This document shows, piece after piece, positions 1 through 8,789 of a stretch of DNA of 64,000 bases. How positions within the stretch are numbered: position 1 is the first letter of the stretch; every line of letters begins with the position of its first letter. Both the position numbers and the translations under genes were made by a program. The stretch covers positions 496,001 to 560,000 of the forward strand of contig JAWZYU010000059.1 in NCBI GenBank assembly GCA_038380435.1, in the 5' to 3' direction. The notes under the pieces were generated by a model, which was given only the letters and a program-made list of their open reading frames with translations, was not told where the DNA came from and searched no databases. The DNA is from Ryuthela nishihirai (Eukaryota; Arthropoda; Arachnida; Araneae; Heptathelidae).

Positions 1-212
1 TAAGCTGTGTGCCCTGTATGCGGGAGAGCCATACCCTGTGCACGTTAAAGAACACGCTGGATGGCCTTGACGGGAGGCTACCATCTGTCTCCCAACAGGT
101 GTTCCAGTGGGTCCCCTCCCCCAACCTTCTCTGAGCCTTCGGGGTCCATGTGACCTGGCCATTTAGCCCATGGTGTGCAAAAAAGTGCCGCTCAGAGGTA
201 AAACAACCCAAC
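1..212 (+). mobile_element. SINE-A, 3' part (cut by window start)
   Basis: This is the distal part of SINE-A (reference copy at 4918-5300). It starts inside the gacgttaagccgtgg block and runs to the gaggtaaaacaaccca terminus. The tRNA head lies outside the window. The next copy, 676-1100, is inverted, so the two lie tail to tail about 460 bp apart. Confidence 0.9.
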
Positions 213-675
213 TCACTCGACAGCGAATGTCGCTACTGAAAATAGTTATCGCCACATTTATATATTTGGCTTATAATGCTCTGGCTCTTCGTGGAAAAAA
301 TAAACATTTCATAAAGAAACCATTGGAAATTTCATCTGCGTTTTGGAGTATTTAAATAGCAGAATTTGAGCTATTTCTGCGAATACATTTAAATACGCAT
401 AGTAACTTAGGGATAAGGCTAACTCAATAATTATAGATTGGAGTATAATTATAGATTTGCAGTTTGATATTGTCCTGTTTGATCTACAGCAAAGTATCGT
501 ATCATATTTTACGGCACATAAGACACGATTCCATTTCAACAAAGAACCTTTTTAATGTATTTAAGAAATTATCCCTTACTCCTGCTAATATGCGGAATAT
601 GATAAAGTTAAATCTGTATAAATGGAATAAATCTTTATTGATAATTCTAGTTGGTAAACTTAGCAGCACGCGGCG
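213..675. other. AT-rich spacer, nothing recognised
   Basis: The stretch between two inverted SINE-A copies. Short open frames occur on both strands, but none has recognisable motifs or low-complexity structure that would support a gene. Confidence 0.6.
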
Positions 676-1100
676 GATTGTTGGGTGGTTGTTTTACCTC
701 TGAGCGGCACTTTTTTTGCACACAATTGACTAAAGGGCCAGGTCACAAGGACCCCGAAGGCTCAGAGAAGGTTGGGGGAGGGGACCCACTGGAACAGCTG
801 TTAGGAGACAGATCATAGCTTCCCGTCAATCCATCCCAGTGTGTTCTTTAAGGTGCACAGTGTATGGCTCTCCCGCACACGGGGCCACGGCTTCACGTCC
901 CATCCGACGGACGGAGACCTTTCCAAGCGCACAGGTGTCCTTTACTGACTGTGGGCAGGGAGTTTTGCGCCCCGCCCTGCTCACGGTCAGTAAAGGACAC
1001 AGCGGAGATAAATCTCAACGCTGACCCAGCTGGGACTCGAACCTGGGAACTACAGATTACGAGCGTGGCGCGCTACCGACTGAGCCACCCTCGCACGCTG
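676..1100 (-). mobile_element. SINE-A with internal palindromic rearrangement
   Basis: A reverse-strand SINE-A running from the terminal acaacccaac motif (as gttgggtggttgttttacc) to the tRNA head. It is longer than the usual ~385 bp because 937-998 holds an inverted copy of the block gtcagtaaaggac/gggcaggg. The normal order (tactgaccgtgggcagggcgggg) is replaced by a fold-back. The tRNA-like head is recognisable (gattacgagcgtggcgcgctaccgactgagccaccc). Confidence 0.9.
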
Positions 1101-1800
1101 CGGAGAACACGAAGTTTGCATAACAGTAAAAAAAAAACTTTCAAAATATAGTGTATAAAATTAAAAATTGATGTTTAGGTTTATGTTGATCTCTTGATTC
1201 TTCACTATTTGGGGGAGGGCGTCTCTCTTTTAATAGAAAGTTAATCCACGATGTTCAGCGAAACGATCAAGGCTTCTAAAAATGTTAATTTCGCGGTATT
1301 TGAGATTTTCATCCTAAAAAACAGTTTATCCGAAATTTCATAATATGACAAATAAATTAATGGGCTTTTATTGAATGTTCATTTACATACTTAGCACAAC
1401 GAAATCCATCTTATCTCGTTACTAGGCAACAAAGATTATGGCTGTCGACGTTATTCAGGGAGATCCGTTACCCTACGGAAGACCCGCAACTTCATATAGC
1501 GGACACAGGGGATTTTTTTAAAAATGTAATTTTTGCGAAATACACTCCTTGAGCAAAAATTGAATATTCTAGCAATTAAATATATAGAAAAAAATACATA
1601 AAAGTAAATTTTGTTGAATTAATTAACGATGTTACTTGATCCGATCATTTGAAAAATAAAGGTTAAAAAAAATGTTTTAACCTAATAAAAGCGTTTTGCC
1701 ATAAAGAAAACGTTATTTTATCTTAGATTTTTCTCAATTTGTTTTATAAAATTACGGTTTATATATTATTTATATATATCATTCGTATACATGTCAGATA
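1101..1800. other. AT-rich DNA, no gene seen
   Basis: Homopolymer-rich AT sequence without convincing coding signal. A slightly more balanced patch near 1380-1520 (around tcgttactaggcaacaaag) has no motif I can name. Confidence 0.6.
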
Positions 1801-2146
1801 CATTTTTTGCACACATCGAGCTAAATGGCCAGGTCACAAGGACCCCGAAGGCTCAGAGAAGGTTGGGGTAGGGAACCCACTGGAACAGCTGTTGGGAGAC
1901 AGATGGTTGCCTCCCGTCAAGACCATCCAGCGCGTTCTTTAACGTGCACAGGGTATGGCTCTCCCGCACAGGGGGCCACGGCTTAACGTCCCATCCGACG
2001 GACGGCGGCCTTTCCAAGCCCATCGGTGTCCCCTACTGACCGTGGGCAGGGTGGGGAATGTTGCGGAGATAAATCTCAACGCTGACCCAGCTGGGACTCG
2101 AACATGGGAACTACAGATTACGAGCCTGGCGCGCTACCGACTGAGA
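1801..2146 (-). mobile_element. SINE-A, reverse strand
   Basis: Carries the ttttttgcacac-like 3' block, the agcctccc/tcaaggccatccag core and the tRNA-Met-like head. It lacks the terminal gaggtaaaacaaccca stretch. The head passes straight into poly-C and a tandem array of further heads (2147-2624). Confidence 0.88.
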
Positions 2147-2624
2147 CCCCCCCCCCCCCCCCCCTCCACACACACACATAGGGTCATGGCCTAACGCCCC
2201 ATCCAATGGTTGCCTACTGACCGTGGGCAGAGCGGGGAATTTGGCGGAGATAAACCTCAATGCTCACCCAGGTGGGACTCGAACCTGGGAACTACAGATT
2301 ACGAGCCTGGCGCGCTACCTGCTGAGCCCCCCCCCCCCCCCCCCCCCAGCACACAGGGTCATGGCCTAACGCCCCATCCAATGGTTGCCTACTGACCGTG
2401 GGCAGGGCGGGGAATTTGGCGGAGATAAATCTCAACGCTCACCCAGCTGTGACTCGAACATGGGAACTACAGATTACGAGCCTGGCGCGCTACCGACTGA
2501 CACCCCCCCCCCCCCCAGCACACGGGGTCATGGCCTAACGCCCCATCCAATGGTAGCCTACTGACCGTGGGCAGAGCGGGGAATTTGGCGGAGATAAATC
2601 TCAACGCCCACCCAGCTGGGACTC
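2147..2624 (-). repeat. Tandem array of SINE-A head units separated by poly-C runs
   Basis: Three poly-C tracts (about 2147-2164, 2327-2347, 2503-2516) punctuate units of roughly 178 bp. Each unit contains acacagggtcatggcctaac, the gaccgtgggcag block, ggagataaatctcaac and the tRNA-like head down to cgcgctacc. The 3' two thirds of the SINE is absent from these units, so only the promoter-bearing 5' part has been amplified. The last unit stops at gctgggactcgacc. Poly-C of this length could have mediated slippage or unequal exchange; that mechanism is inference. Confidence 0.85.
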
Positions 2625-3165
2625 GACCTTAGATATCTTTCAGTTAATAGAGTAATGAAAGAAATTCGAAAAAACAATAGAAGAATTCTCTTATTCTAAA
2701 GGTAACAGAATTACGCTTGAGGAATATTTTAAATCTGTTTTTAATTTCTACGCAAAAGGTATAACTGATTTTTATCGGTGGCATAATATTTCTGCTGAAA
2801 TACAGAAGCTGTTAGAAGGTCAATGACTCATTTATCTAATGTACCAGGTGGCAAGAAGTGGAATCATTTTAAAGAACTTTTACCTGTTGTTTGCCATTTT
2901 TTAATATAGTATTTTTTTATTCTACGATGGGTAAGAAAATATTATTGGGACAGTCACAAATTATTGCGACAAAGCTAGTGCTCATATCCGATACTTAATT
3001 TTTATTACCTATTAATGAAATCATTTGCAAGCTCTTTCATTTTATCTTGTTTTTCATTTTGTATACTATACATATGTGACTGTAACATGTTTTTTAAACT
3101 TATATTTATCAAAGTGAATGCAGTAAAAAATTTATGAAAAATCAATCTTTTAAACTTTTATTATT
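2625..3165. other. AT-rich DNA, nothing recognised
   Basis: Low GC, with several stops in every frame. The patch near 2700-2890 looks mildly protein-like in short pieces, but I cannot assign a family. Confidence 0.5.
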
Positions 3166-3362
3166 ATCGTGCCGAGTGGTTAGCGCGCTTGGCTACTGAT
3201 CTAAGGGATCTGTGTTCGAGCCCCGGGTAAGGCATGGATGTTCGTGTTGTTTTCTGCTGAGGTTCTGCCATCCTCTCAGACGTTCTGTGGCATATAAACT
3301 GACAGGCTCATGTCAGACCTCTGTGTCATGCAGCTGCTTGAGGGGGTATTTATTTTTTTATT
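3166..3362 (+). mobile_element. SINE-B (reference copy)
   Basis: The head gccgagtggttagcgcgctt has the A-box form of a tRNA, and gtgttcgagcccc is a B box. The anticodon-like stem is cttgg/ctaag. The body runs ggtaaggcatggatgttcgt, ttctgctgaggttctgccatc, catataaactgacaggctc, cagacctctgtgtcatgcag, and ends cttgagggggtatttatttt. Total length is about 190 bp. Five other copies or remnants exist in the window (6431, 12956, 37975, 43924, 59083). The head resembles the Ser/Leu class of tRNAs without a long variable arm, which is a tentative assignment. Confidence 0.88.
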
Positions 3363-3423
3363 GACAAAGGCAGAACTCGTGTTCAAAAGGTTTAATATCT
3401 TTGACTGGCTATCCAAATTATTG

Positions 3424-3700
3424 GGTTGTTTTATCTCTGTTTACTCTGACCATGGTCCGTAGGGGACATTGATGGACTTGGAAAGGCCGCCGTCCGTCGG
3501 ATGGGACGTTAAGCCGTGATCTCTTGTGCGGTAGAGCCATACACTTCACGCTAAAGAACACGCTGGATGGCCTTTCCGGGGGGAGGAATACCATATGTCT
3601 CCCAACAGCTGTTCCAGTGGGTCCCCTTCCCCAACCTTCTCTGAGCCTTCGGTAATCCTTGTGACCTGGTCATTTAGCCCATGTTGTGCAAAATCCTGTA
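3424..3700 (+). mobile_element. SINE-A, decayed, plus strand
   Basis: The middle and 3' blocks are recognisable (ggccgccgtccgtcggatgg, gacgttaagccgtg, acgctggatggcc, tctcccaacagctgttccag). Small changes are present throughout and the tRNA head is missing. It joins an inverted, still more decayed copy at about 3700, forming a tail-to-tail pair. Confidence 0.8.
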
Positions 3701-4063
3701 AGCGGCACTTTTTTTTTGCCCACAATGGTCTAAATGACAAGGTCACAAGGACCCAAATGGCCCAGAAGGTTGATAGAAGGAGATTAACTGGACAGATGTT
3801 AGAAGATAACTGGAAGTCTCCCGTCAAGGACATCCAGTGTGTTCTTCAGATTTCGTAGGGTGTGACTTTCCGGCACGCTCGGCCCACTGCTCAACTCCCG
3901 ATTTGATCGAAAGCAGTCTTTCCAGCCCCATCGGTGTGCAGTTTCGAATAGCGAGCAAGGTCGAATAATAGTGGATATAAATTTCAATTCTGGCCCAGTT
4001 GAGACACAAACCTTGGAAGTACAGATTGCGAGCTTGGGCGATACCGACTGGGCCACTTCCTCA
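3701..4063 (-). mobile_element. SINE-A, heavily decayed, minus strand
   Basis: Reads from gcggcactttttttttgccc through tcaaggacatccagtgtgtt to a worn tRNA head (gattgcgagcttgggcgata). Divergence is much greater than in copies such as 4918-5300, so this is an old insertion. Its second half was copied by the 479 bp tandem duplication. Confidence 0.8.
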
Positions 4064-4780
4064 CCCGGCGGTCGTACAAGACTTAAAGGACAATATTAGG
4101 AGTGACTCTGGACATAGAAATTGATGTGTCGACACTAGAGCTTATTCAATCTTCTGTTAGATAAAGTACTCTGTCCACACTCAAAACGACCAACACAAGT
4201 GTCATCATATATTTTTTACGAATGTCAAATAAGGAACTGAAAAGATTTGTATGATAAATATGCTAGTTTTACGTGATGGATATCTTGTACTGACACTTCT
4301 AGTCAAGGACATCCAGTGTGTTCTTCAGATTTCGTAGGGTGTGACTTTCCGGCACGCTCGGCCCACTGCTCAACTCCCGATTTGATCGAAAGCAGTCTTT
4401 CCAGCCCCATCGGTGTGCAGTTTCGAATAGCGAGCAAGGTCGAATAATAGTGGATATAAATTTCAATTCTGGCCCAGTTGAGACACAAACCTTGGAAGTA
4501 CAGATTGCGAGCTTGGGCGATACCGACTGGGCCACTTCCTCACCCGGCGGTCGTACAAGACTTAAAGGACAATATTAGGAGTGACTCTGGACATAGAAAT
4601 TGATGTGTCGACACTAGAGCTTATTCAATCTTCTGTTAGATAAAGTACTCTGTCCACACTCAAAACGACCAACACAAGTGTCATCATATATTTTTTACGA
4701 ATGTCAAATAAGGAACTGAAAAGATTTGTATGATAAATATGCTAGTTTTACGTGATGGATATCTTGTACTGACACTTCTA
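3823..4780. repeat. 479 bp tandem duplication (two units)
   Basis: Unit 1 is 3823-4301 and unit 2 is 4302-4780. Both begin gtcaaggacatccagtgtg and end gtactgacacttcta. I see no differences where I compared them, including a shared reverse-strand 78-residue open frame. Each unit holds the head half of the decayed SINE-A plus about 240 bp of unrelated flank. Either a recent segmental duplication or an assembly duplication would explain it. Confidence 0.92.
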
Positions 4781-4917
4781 ATTAAATTCTTATGTATGAT
4801 ACAAACTGGTAGGCAGGTATGATAAACTCTGTGTAGAAAGATTAATAATTATTCGTTTTTAATCTTAATAATTTTTAAACAGATATCTTTAAGTGGCCAG
4901 TGATGTCTCATCCGAAT

Positions 4918-5300
4918 GGGGCGGGGATGGCTCACTCGGTAGCGCGCCAGGCTCGTAATCTGTAGTTCCCAGGTTCGAGTCCCAACTGGGGCAGCGTTGA
5001 GATTTCTCTCCGCAAAATTCCCCGCCCTGCCCACAGTCAGTAGGGGACACCGATGGGCTTGAAAAGACCGCCTTCAGTCGGATGGGACGTTAAGCCGTGG
5101 CTCCGTGTACGGCAGAGCCATACCCTGTGCACGTTAAAGAACACGCTGGATGGCCTTGACGGGAGGCTACCATCTGTCTCCCAACAGCTATTCCAGTGGG
5201 TCCTCTCCCACCAACCTCCTCTGAGTCTTCGGGTCCTTGCGACTTGGCCATTTAGCCCATGGTGTGCAAAAAAGTGCCGCTCATAGGTAAAACAACCCAA
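4918..5300 (+). mobile_element. SINE-A (reference copy with target-site duplication)
   Basis: A complete SINE flanked by the 11 bp direct repeat ctcatccgaat at 4907-4917 and 5301-5311. It starts with a GC-rich leader ggggcggg and a tRNA-like head (A box ggctcactcggtagcgcgcc, B box ggttcgagtcccaac). The anticodon-loop region gctcgtaatctg looks like elongator tRNA-Met with CAT changed to CGT. The unique body includes cagtaggggacaccgatggg, cggatgggacgttaagccgt, gtgcacgttaaagaacacgc and tctcccaacagctattccag. It ends gtaaaacaaccca with no long poly-A. The target duplication shows retroposition, presumably by LINE machinery. Confidence 0.95.
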
Positions 5301-5311
5301 CTCATCCGAAT

Positions 5312-5742
5312 TTTACCAGTTGGGTTACTGAATTTCTGATTTTGTGAAATCAATGTTAACCCGAGTTAATTTTGAGCGTCGATTCCTATTCAGAGGTCGT
5401 TCTGGCAACCATTAGGTAGACGTTCAAACACGCTGCAAGTTAAAAAAAAACGTTTAGCTTAAGCATCAACTTCTGCAGCCACATCATTTTCTTATTGTCT
5501 TTTTATTGTATTGTAATCTATAAACACGGATTTTTTGGGCAACGTCAAGCATACGTTTAGGGAGCATCTTTAATAAGTTTGACATTTTTTTTTCGAAAGA
5601 AAGCGACATCGTCACGTTTCGAACCCATTTTTAATTGGCAATGTAGTCTTTTTTATGAGGACTTGCTATTACCGGCCGTGAGGTGGTCTCACGTATTTAG
5701 TGTATGCATCATAGCACCAGGTACCTAAGTCAGCAAGGGCTT
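5312..5742. other. Unique-looking spacer
   Basis: No open frame of note and no repeat shared elsewhere in the window that I could find. It contains short palindromic patches such as ggtggtctcacg. Confidence 0.5.
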
Positions 5743-6125
5743 TGGGGTGGGGGTGGCTCAGTCGGTATCGAGCCAGGCTCGTAATCTATAGTTCCCAGGT
5801 TCGAGTCCCAGCTGGGTCAGCGTTGAGATTTATCTCCGCAAAATTTCCCCGCCCTGCCCACGGTCAGTAGGGGACACCGATGGGCTTGGAAAGGCCGCCG
5901 TCCGTCGGATGGGACGTTAAGCCGTGGCCCCGTGTGCGGGAGAGTCATACCCTGTGCACGTTAAAGAACACGCTGGATGGCCTTGACAGGAGGCTACCAT
6001 CTGTCTACCAATAGCTGTTCCAGTGGGTCCCCTTCCCCAACCTTCTCTGAGCCTTCGGGGTCCATGCGACCTGGCCATTTAGCCCATGGTGTGCAAAACA
6101 GTGCCGCTCAGAGGTAAAACAACTC
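5743..6125 (+). mobile_element. SINE-A, near full length
   Basis: Runs from the ggggtgggggtggctcagtc head to gaggtaaaacaactc. It is close to the reference over its whole length, with small changes such as tatcgagcc in the head. I found no clear target duplication. Confidence 0.92.
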
Positions 6126-6430
6126 AAAATTGATTTGTTTAAATACAAGGCAATAGCAATCATACCAAAAGTGCATCAAATTAATATGCTCACAAAACAA
6201 AAACATCAGTCGGGAGGCTTTTGGCAGGTTATATGCACCTCTCTTGGATGTCTTTGAAGAATACAGTCCCAAATACAGTCAAAAGACAGTGTTCGACCCG
6301 ATGGTGTAGAGTAGGGGTTCTCAACGTGGGGTACGCCGTAAAAATTTTTCGGGTATTCCGTGATAACTCAAAAGTCGCTAGATCTAGTAACAAGTCCATT
6401 TCACTGATTACCCAGTAAAATGTTTATATA

Positions 6431-6620
6431 TAAAAAAATAAATAAATGAATACCCCCTCAAGCAGCTGCTTGCCACAGAGGTCTGACAGGAGCCTGTCAG
6501 TTTATATGCCATAGTAGAAGGTCTGAGAGGATGGCAGGACTTTCCATGCCTTACCCGGTGCTCGAATCCAGGTTCCTTAAATCAATAGCCAAGCGTGCTA
6601 ACCACTCGACCATACGATTT
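6431..6620 (-). mobile_element. SINE-B inside the hAT element
   Basis: Reverse copy running from aaataaataaatgaatacccc through cagaggtctgacaggagcct and ccatgccttacccgg to the head aaccactcgaccat. The body is nearly complete. It lies between the left hAT arm and the mariner insertion. Confidence 0.88.
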
Positions 6621-6687
6621 GTTAAATTGTTTATGTCATTTTTGTGATTATCGATATATGTAATTTATGAATACATATATATGTATA

Positions 6688-8083
6688 CAGGTTGTCCCTG
6701 AATTCAAGGCCCAAACGTGAGGGGATGGTAGTACACACACCGTCAGTAGGGTATATTCGTCATAGAAGAGGCGGTCGCAAACGCAGCCCGGTGCCAGTAG
6801 GGGGCCAGACGAGGCGGCATGGTTTAAAAGCGCTGGATCGGCCAAACCCCTTAGCTTCGACCAGACACGAGATGAAGAAGTTTACGAACGCAGAGAAAGC
6901 CGATATGCACCTGATGTACGGCGTAGCTGAGGACAATGGTAGAGAGGCGCAAAGACTCTACTGTGAAAGATCCTATGCGCCGTGTGCCCGATCATATAAT
7001 GTTTGCGCGACTGCACCGCCAGCTGTCTGCTGAGGCAGGCACCTTCCACGTCAGTCGACATGATGCCGGTCGAGCATGGACGGTCAGAACGCCAGCTATG
7101 AGCGAGGACATTTGCGTATGGTGACAGATAACTCAGATACAAACACGCGATCTGCCGCCCAGAGGCTGAGTGTGCATCGGAACAGTGTCTGGCGAGTACT
7201 GCATGAAGAAGGGCTACACCCCTATCACTTGCAGTGAGTGCAGGCATTGACAGCTGTTGATTATCCCCTGCGCATGGATTTTGCCCAGTGGTTCTTGCAG
7301 CAAAGTGCCGCACATCCCGATTTCCCCACACCTGTGCTCTTTACGGATGAATCAACATGCTCACGCGAAGGCGTAGTGAAATTTCATAATGCGCATTTGT
7401 AGGCGGCCCAGAACCCCCATGGTACACGTCCAAATTCGAACCAGCAATGGTTCGCCGTCAGTGTCTGGGCGGGGATCATGCATGACTACTTAATTGGACC
7501 CTCCTTACTCCCGGACCGCCTCGATGGGCGAACGTACCATATTTTTTTGCAACAGGTTTTGCCGGTATTGCTTCAGGATGTTCCAGCCACAATCCTCGCC
7601 CGTATGTGGTTCCAGCACGATGGGGCTGAAGACATTGACGTGCGTCAGCATCTTCATGCCACATTTGGGAAACGATGGATTTAGCGCGGTGGTCCCATCC
7701 CATGGCCCCCCAGATCGCCCGGTCTTTCTTCTATCAATTTCTTTCTGTGGGAACATTTGAAGAGTGTCATGTACAAGACGCCAGTGCAGTCCACGGAGGA
7801 GCTGGTAGACCGACTGTCCATCGCAGCCACAGATGTGCGCGACAAGCCCGGTGTTACGCCGATTACTACTCCACCGTTGTGCCGCCTGTATCAGCGTTGG
7901 TGGGCGGACGTTTAAGCATTGGTTGTAATTATCTCCAAAAAATATCACTTTGGAAACCTCTGTCTGTCCTTCATTTCCGACTCCCCACTGCGTTTGTGGC
8001 TGCATATTCTATGACGAATATTGGTGTGTTCGGTGTGTACTACCATCCCCTCACGTTTGGGCCATGAATTCTGGGACACCCTG
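6688..8083 (+). mobile_element. Mariner-type DNA transposon (1.4 kb)
   Basis: Begins caggttgtccctgaattcaa and ends ttctgggacaccctg. The inverted repeats match over about 55 bp (cgtgaggggatggtagtaca at the left, its complement at the right). TA dinucleotides lie on both sides (6686-6687, 8084-8085), the target duplication of the Tc1/mariner/IS630 group. The interior is a decayed transposase gene. It inserted in the TA-rich middle of the hAT element. Confidence 0.88.
6873..7920 (+). pseudogene. Decayed mariner-type transposase (DUF4817-like N-terminus)
   Basis: The start MKKFTNAEKADMHLMYG resembles the DUF4817 helix-turn-helix of arthropod mariner-like transposases, as I recall that family. 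A frameshift near 6960 moves the reading to RRVPDHIMFARLHRQLS. Further blocks follow in several frames: SVWRVLHEEGLHPYHLQ, PTPVLFTDEST (a catalytic aspartate of the DDE/D fold, near 7336-7359), YLIGPSLLPDRLDGRTYHIF, ARMWFQHDGA (second acidic block, near 7590-7630) and NFFLWEHLKS. Stops occur near 7235, 7402 and 7682. The normal order of domains is kept, so this is one gene broken by point changes and indels. It cannot encode an active enzyme. Confidence 0.85.
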
Positions 8084-8241
8084 TATATATATATATATAC
8101 ATATATATGTGTGTGTTTTATTTTATTCCTATTGTTATACTATAACCATAGTTTATCTATCTATACAAGGGGTACACTGGTTACATAAACATTTCCAGGG
8201 GGTACGTGAAGCATAAAAGGTTGAGAACCACTGGTCTAGAG

Positions 8242-8624
8242 GATTGGATTGTTTTACCTCTGAGCTGCACTTTTTTGCACACCATGGGCTAAATGGCCAG
8301 TTCACATGGACCCCGAAGGCTTAGAGAAGGTTGGGGGAGGGGACTCACTGGAACAGCTGTTGGGAGACAGATGGTAGCCTCCCGTCAAGGCCATCCAGCG
8401 TGTTCTTTAACGTGCTCAGGGTATGGCTCTCCCGCACACGGGCCCACGGCTTAACCTCCCATCCGACGGACGGCGGCCTTTCCAAGCCCATCGGTGTCCC
8501 CTACTGACCGTGGGCAGGGCGGGGAATTTTGCGGAGATAAATTTCAACGCTGACCCAGCTTGGACTCGAACCTGGGAACTACAGATTACGAGCCTGGCGC
8601 GCTACAGACTGAGCCACCCCAGAC
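8242..8624 (-). mobile_element. SINE-A at the right edge of the hAT element
   Basis: A full reverse copy between 14 bp near-identical duplications, ccactggtctagag (8228-8241) and ccactggtgtagag (8625-8638). The duplicated target contains the last bases of the hAT element and its 8 bp duplication, so this SINE arrived after the hAT element. Confidence 0.92.
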
Positions 8625-8664
8625 CCACTGGTGTAGAGAATATTAGCAGTAGAGATTGATTAGC

Positions 8665-8745
8665 AACCGATAGCTCACTGGCCAGAGCATCTAGCATGTC
8701 ATCAGGAGGTCGTTTGGTTCAGATACCACCGGCTCAAAATTAAGT
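8665..8745 (+). other. tRNA-like sequence (possible third SINE head or LINE tail)
   Basis: gatagctcactggccagagc has A-box form, and tttggttcagatacc about 40 bp later resembles a B box. The anticodon stem does not fold well, so this is not a functional tRNA gene. It abuts the 3' end of LINE copy A in the opposite orientation. A partly similar stretch follows the 3' end of another LINE fragment at 34380-34420, so it may belong to the LINE tail. Another tRNA-like piece is at 35606-35690. Confidence 0.4.
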
Positions 8746-8789
8746 TATCATCATCCTCAAGCAACCATGGGCTACAGAGGTCCAACTAG

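Larger units (their letters stand above)
6312..8233. mobile_element. hAT-type non-autonomous element carrying nested insertions
   Basis: The left end is taggggttctcaacgtgggg and the right end is ggttgagaaccactg, imperfect terminal inverted repeats of the hAT kind. The 8 bp flank is gtgtagag on the left (6304-6311). On the right gtctagag (8234-8241) abuts the element, and beyond an inserted SINE-A the exact gtgtagag recurs (8631-8638). Eight-base duplications are typical of hAT. Without its passengers (SINE-B at 6431, mariner at 6688) the element is only about 330 bp and non-coding. Relatives lie at 44999-45595 and 60990-61145. Confidence 0.85.

Noticed and set aside
4918..4995. SINE heads as functional tRNA genes
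   Set aside because: A and B boxes are present, but acceptor stems do not pair properly, anticodon loops are altered and the sequence continues into a SINE body.
5037..5300. A recurring ~87-residue frame on the SINE-A reverse strand (FTSERHFFAHHGLNGQ...), open in many copies
   Set aside because: It is open because the young SINE consensus happens to lack stops there. It extends through the SINE body, is broken in older copies and has no start context or domain. Not a protein gene.
7505..8005. 166-residue reverse frame across the mariner element
   Set aside because: The transposase motifs (FTDEST, FFLWEHLK) read on the plus strand; the reverse frame is a shadow.
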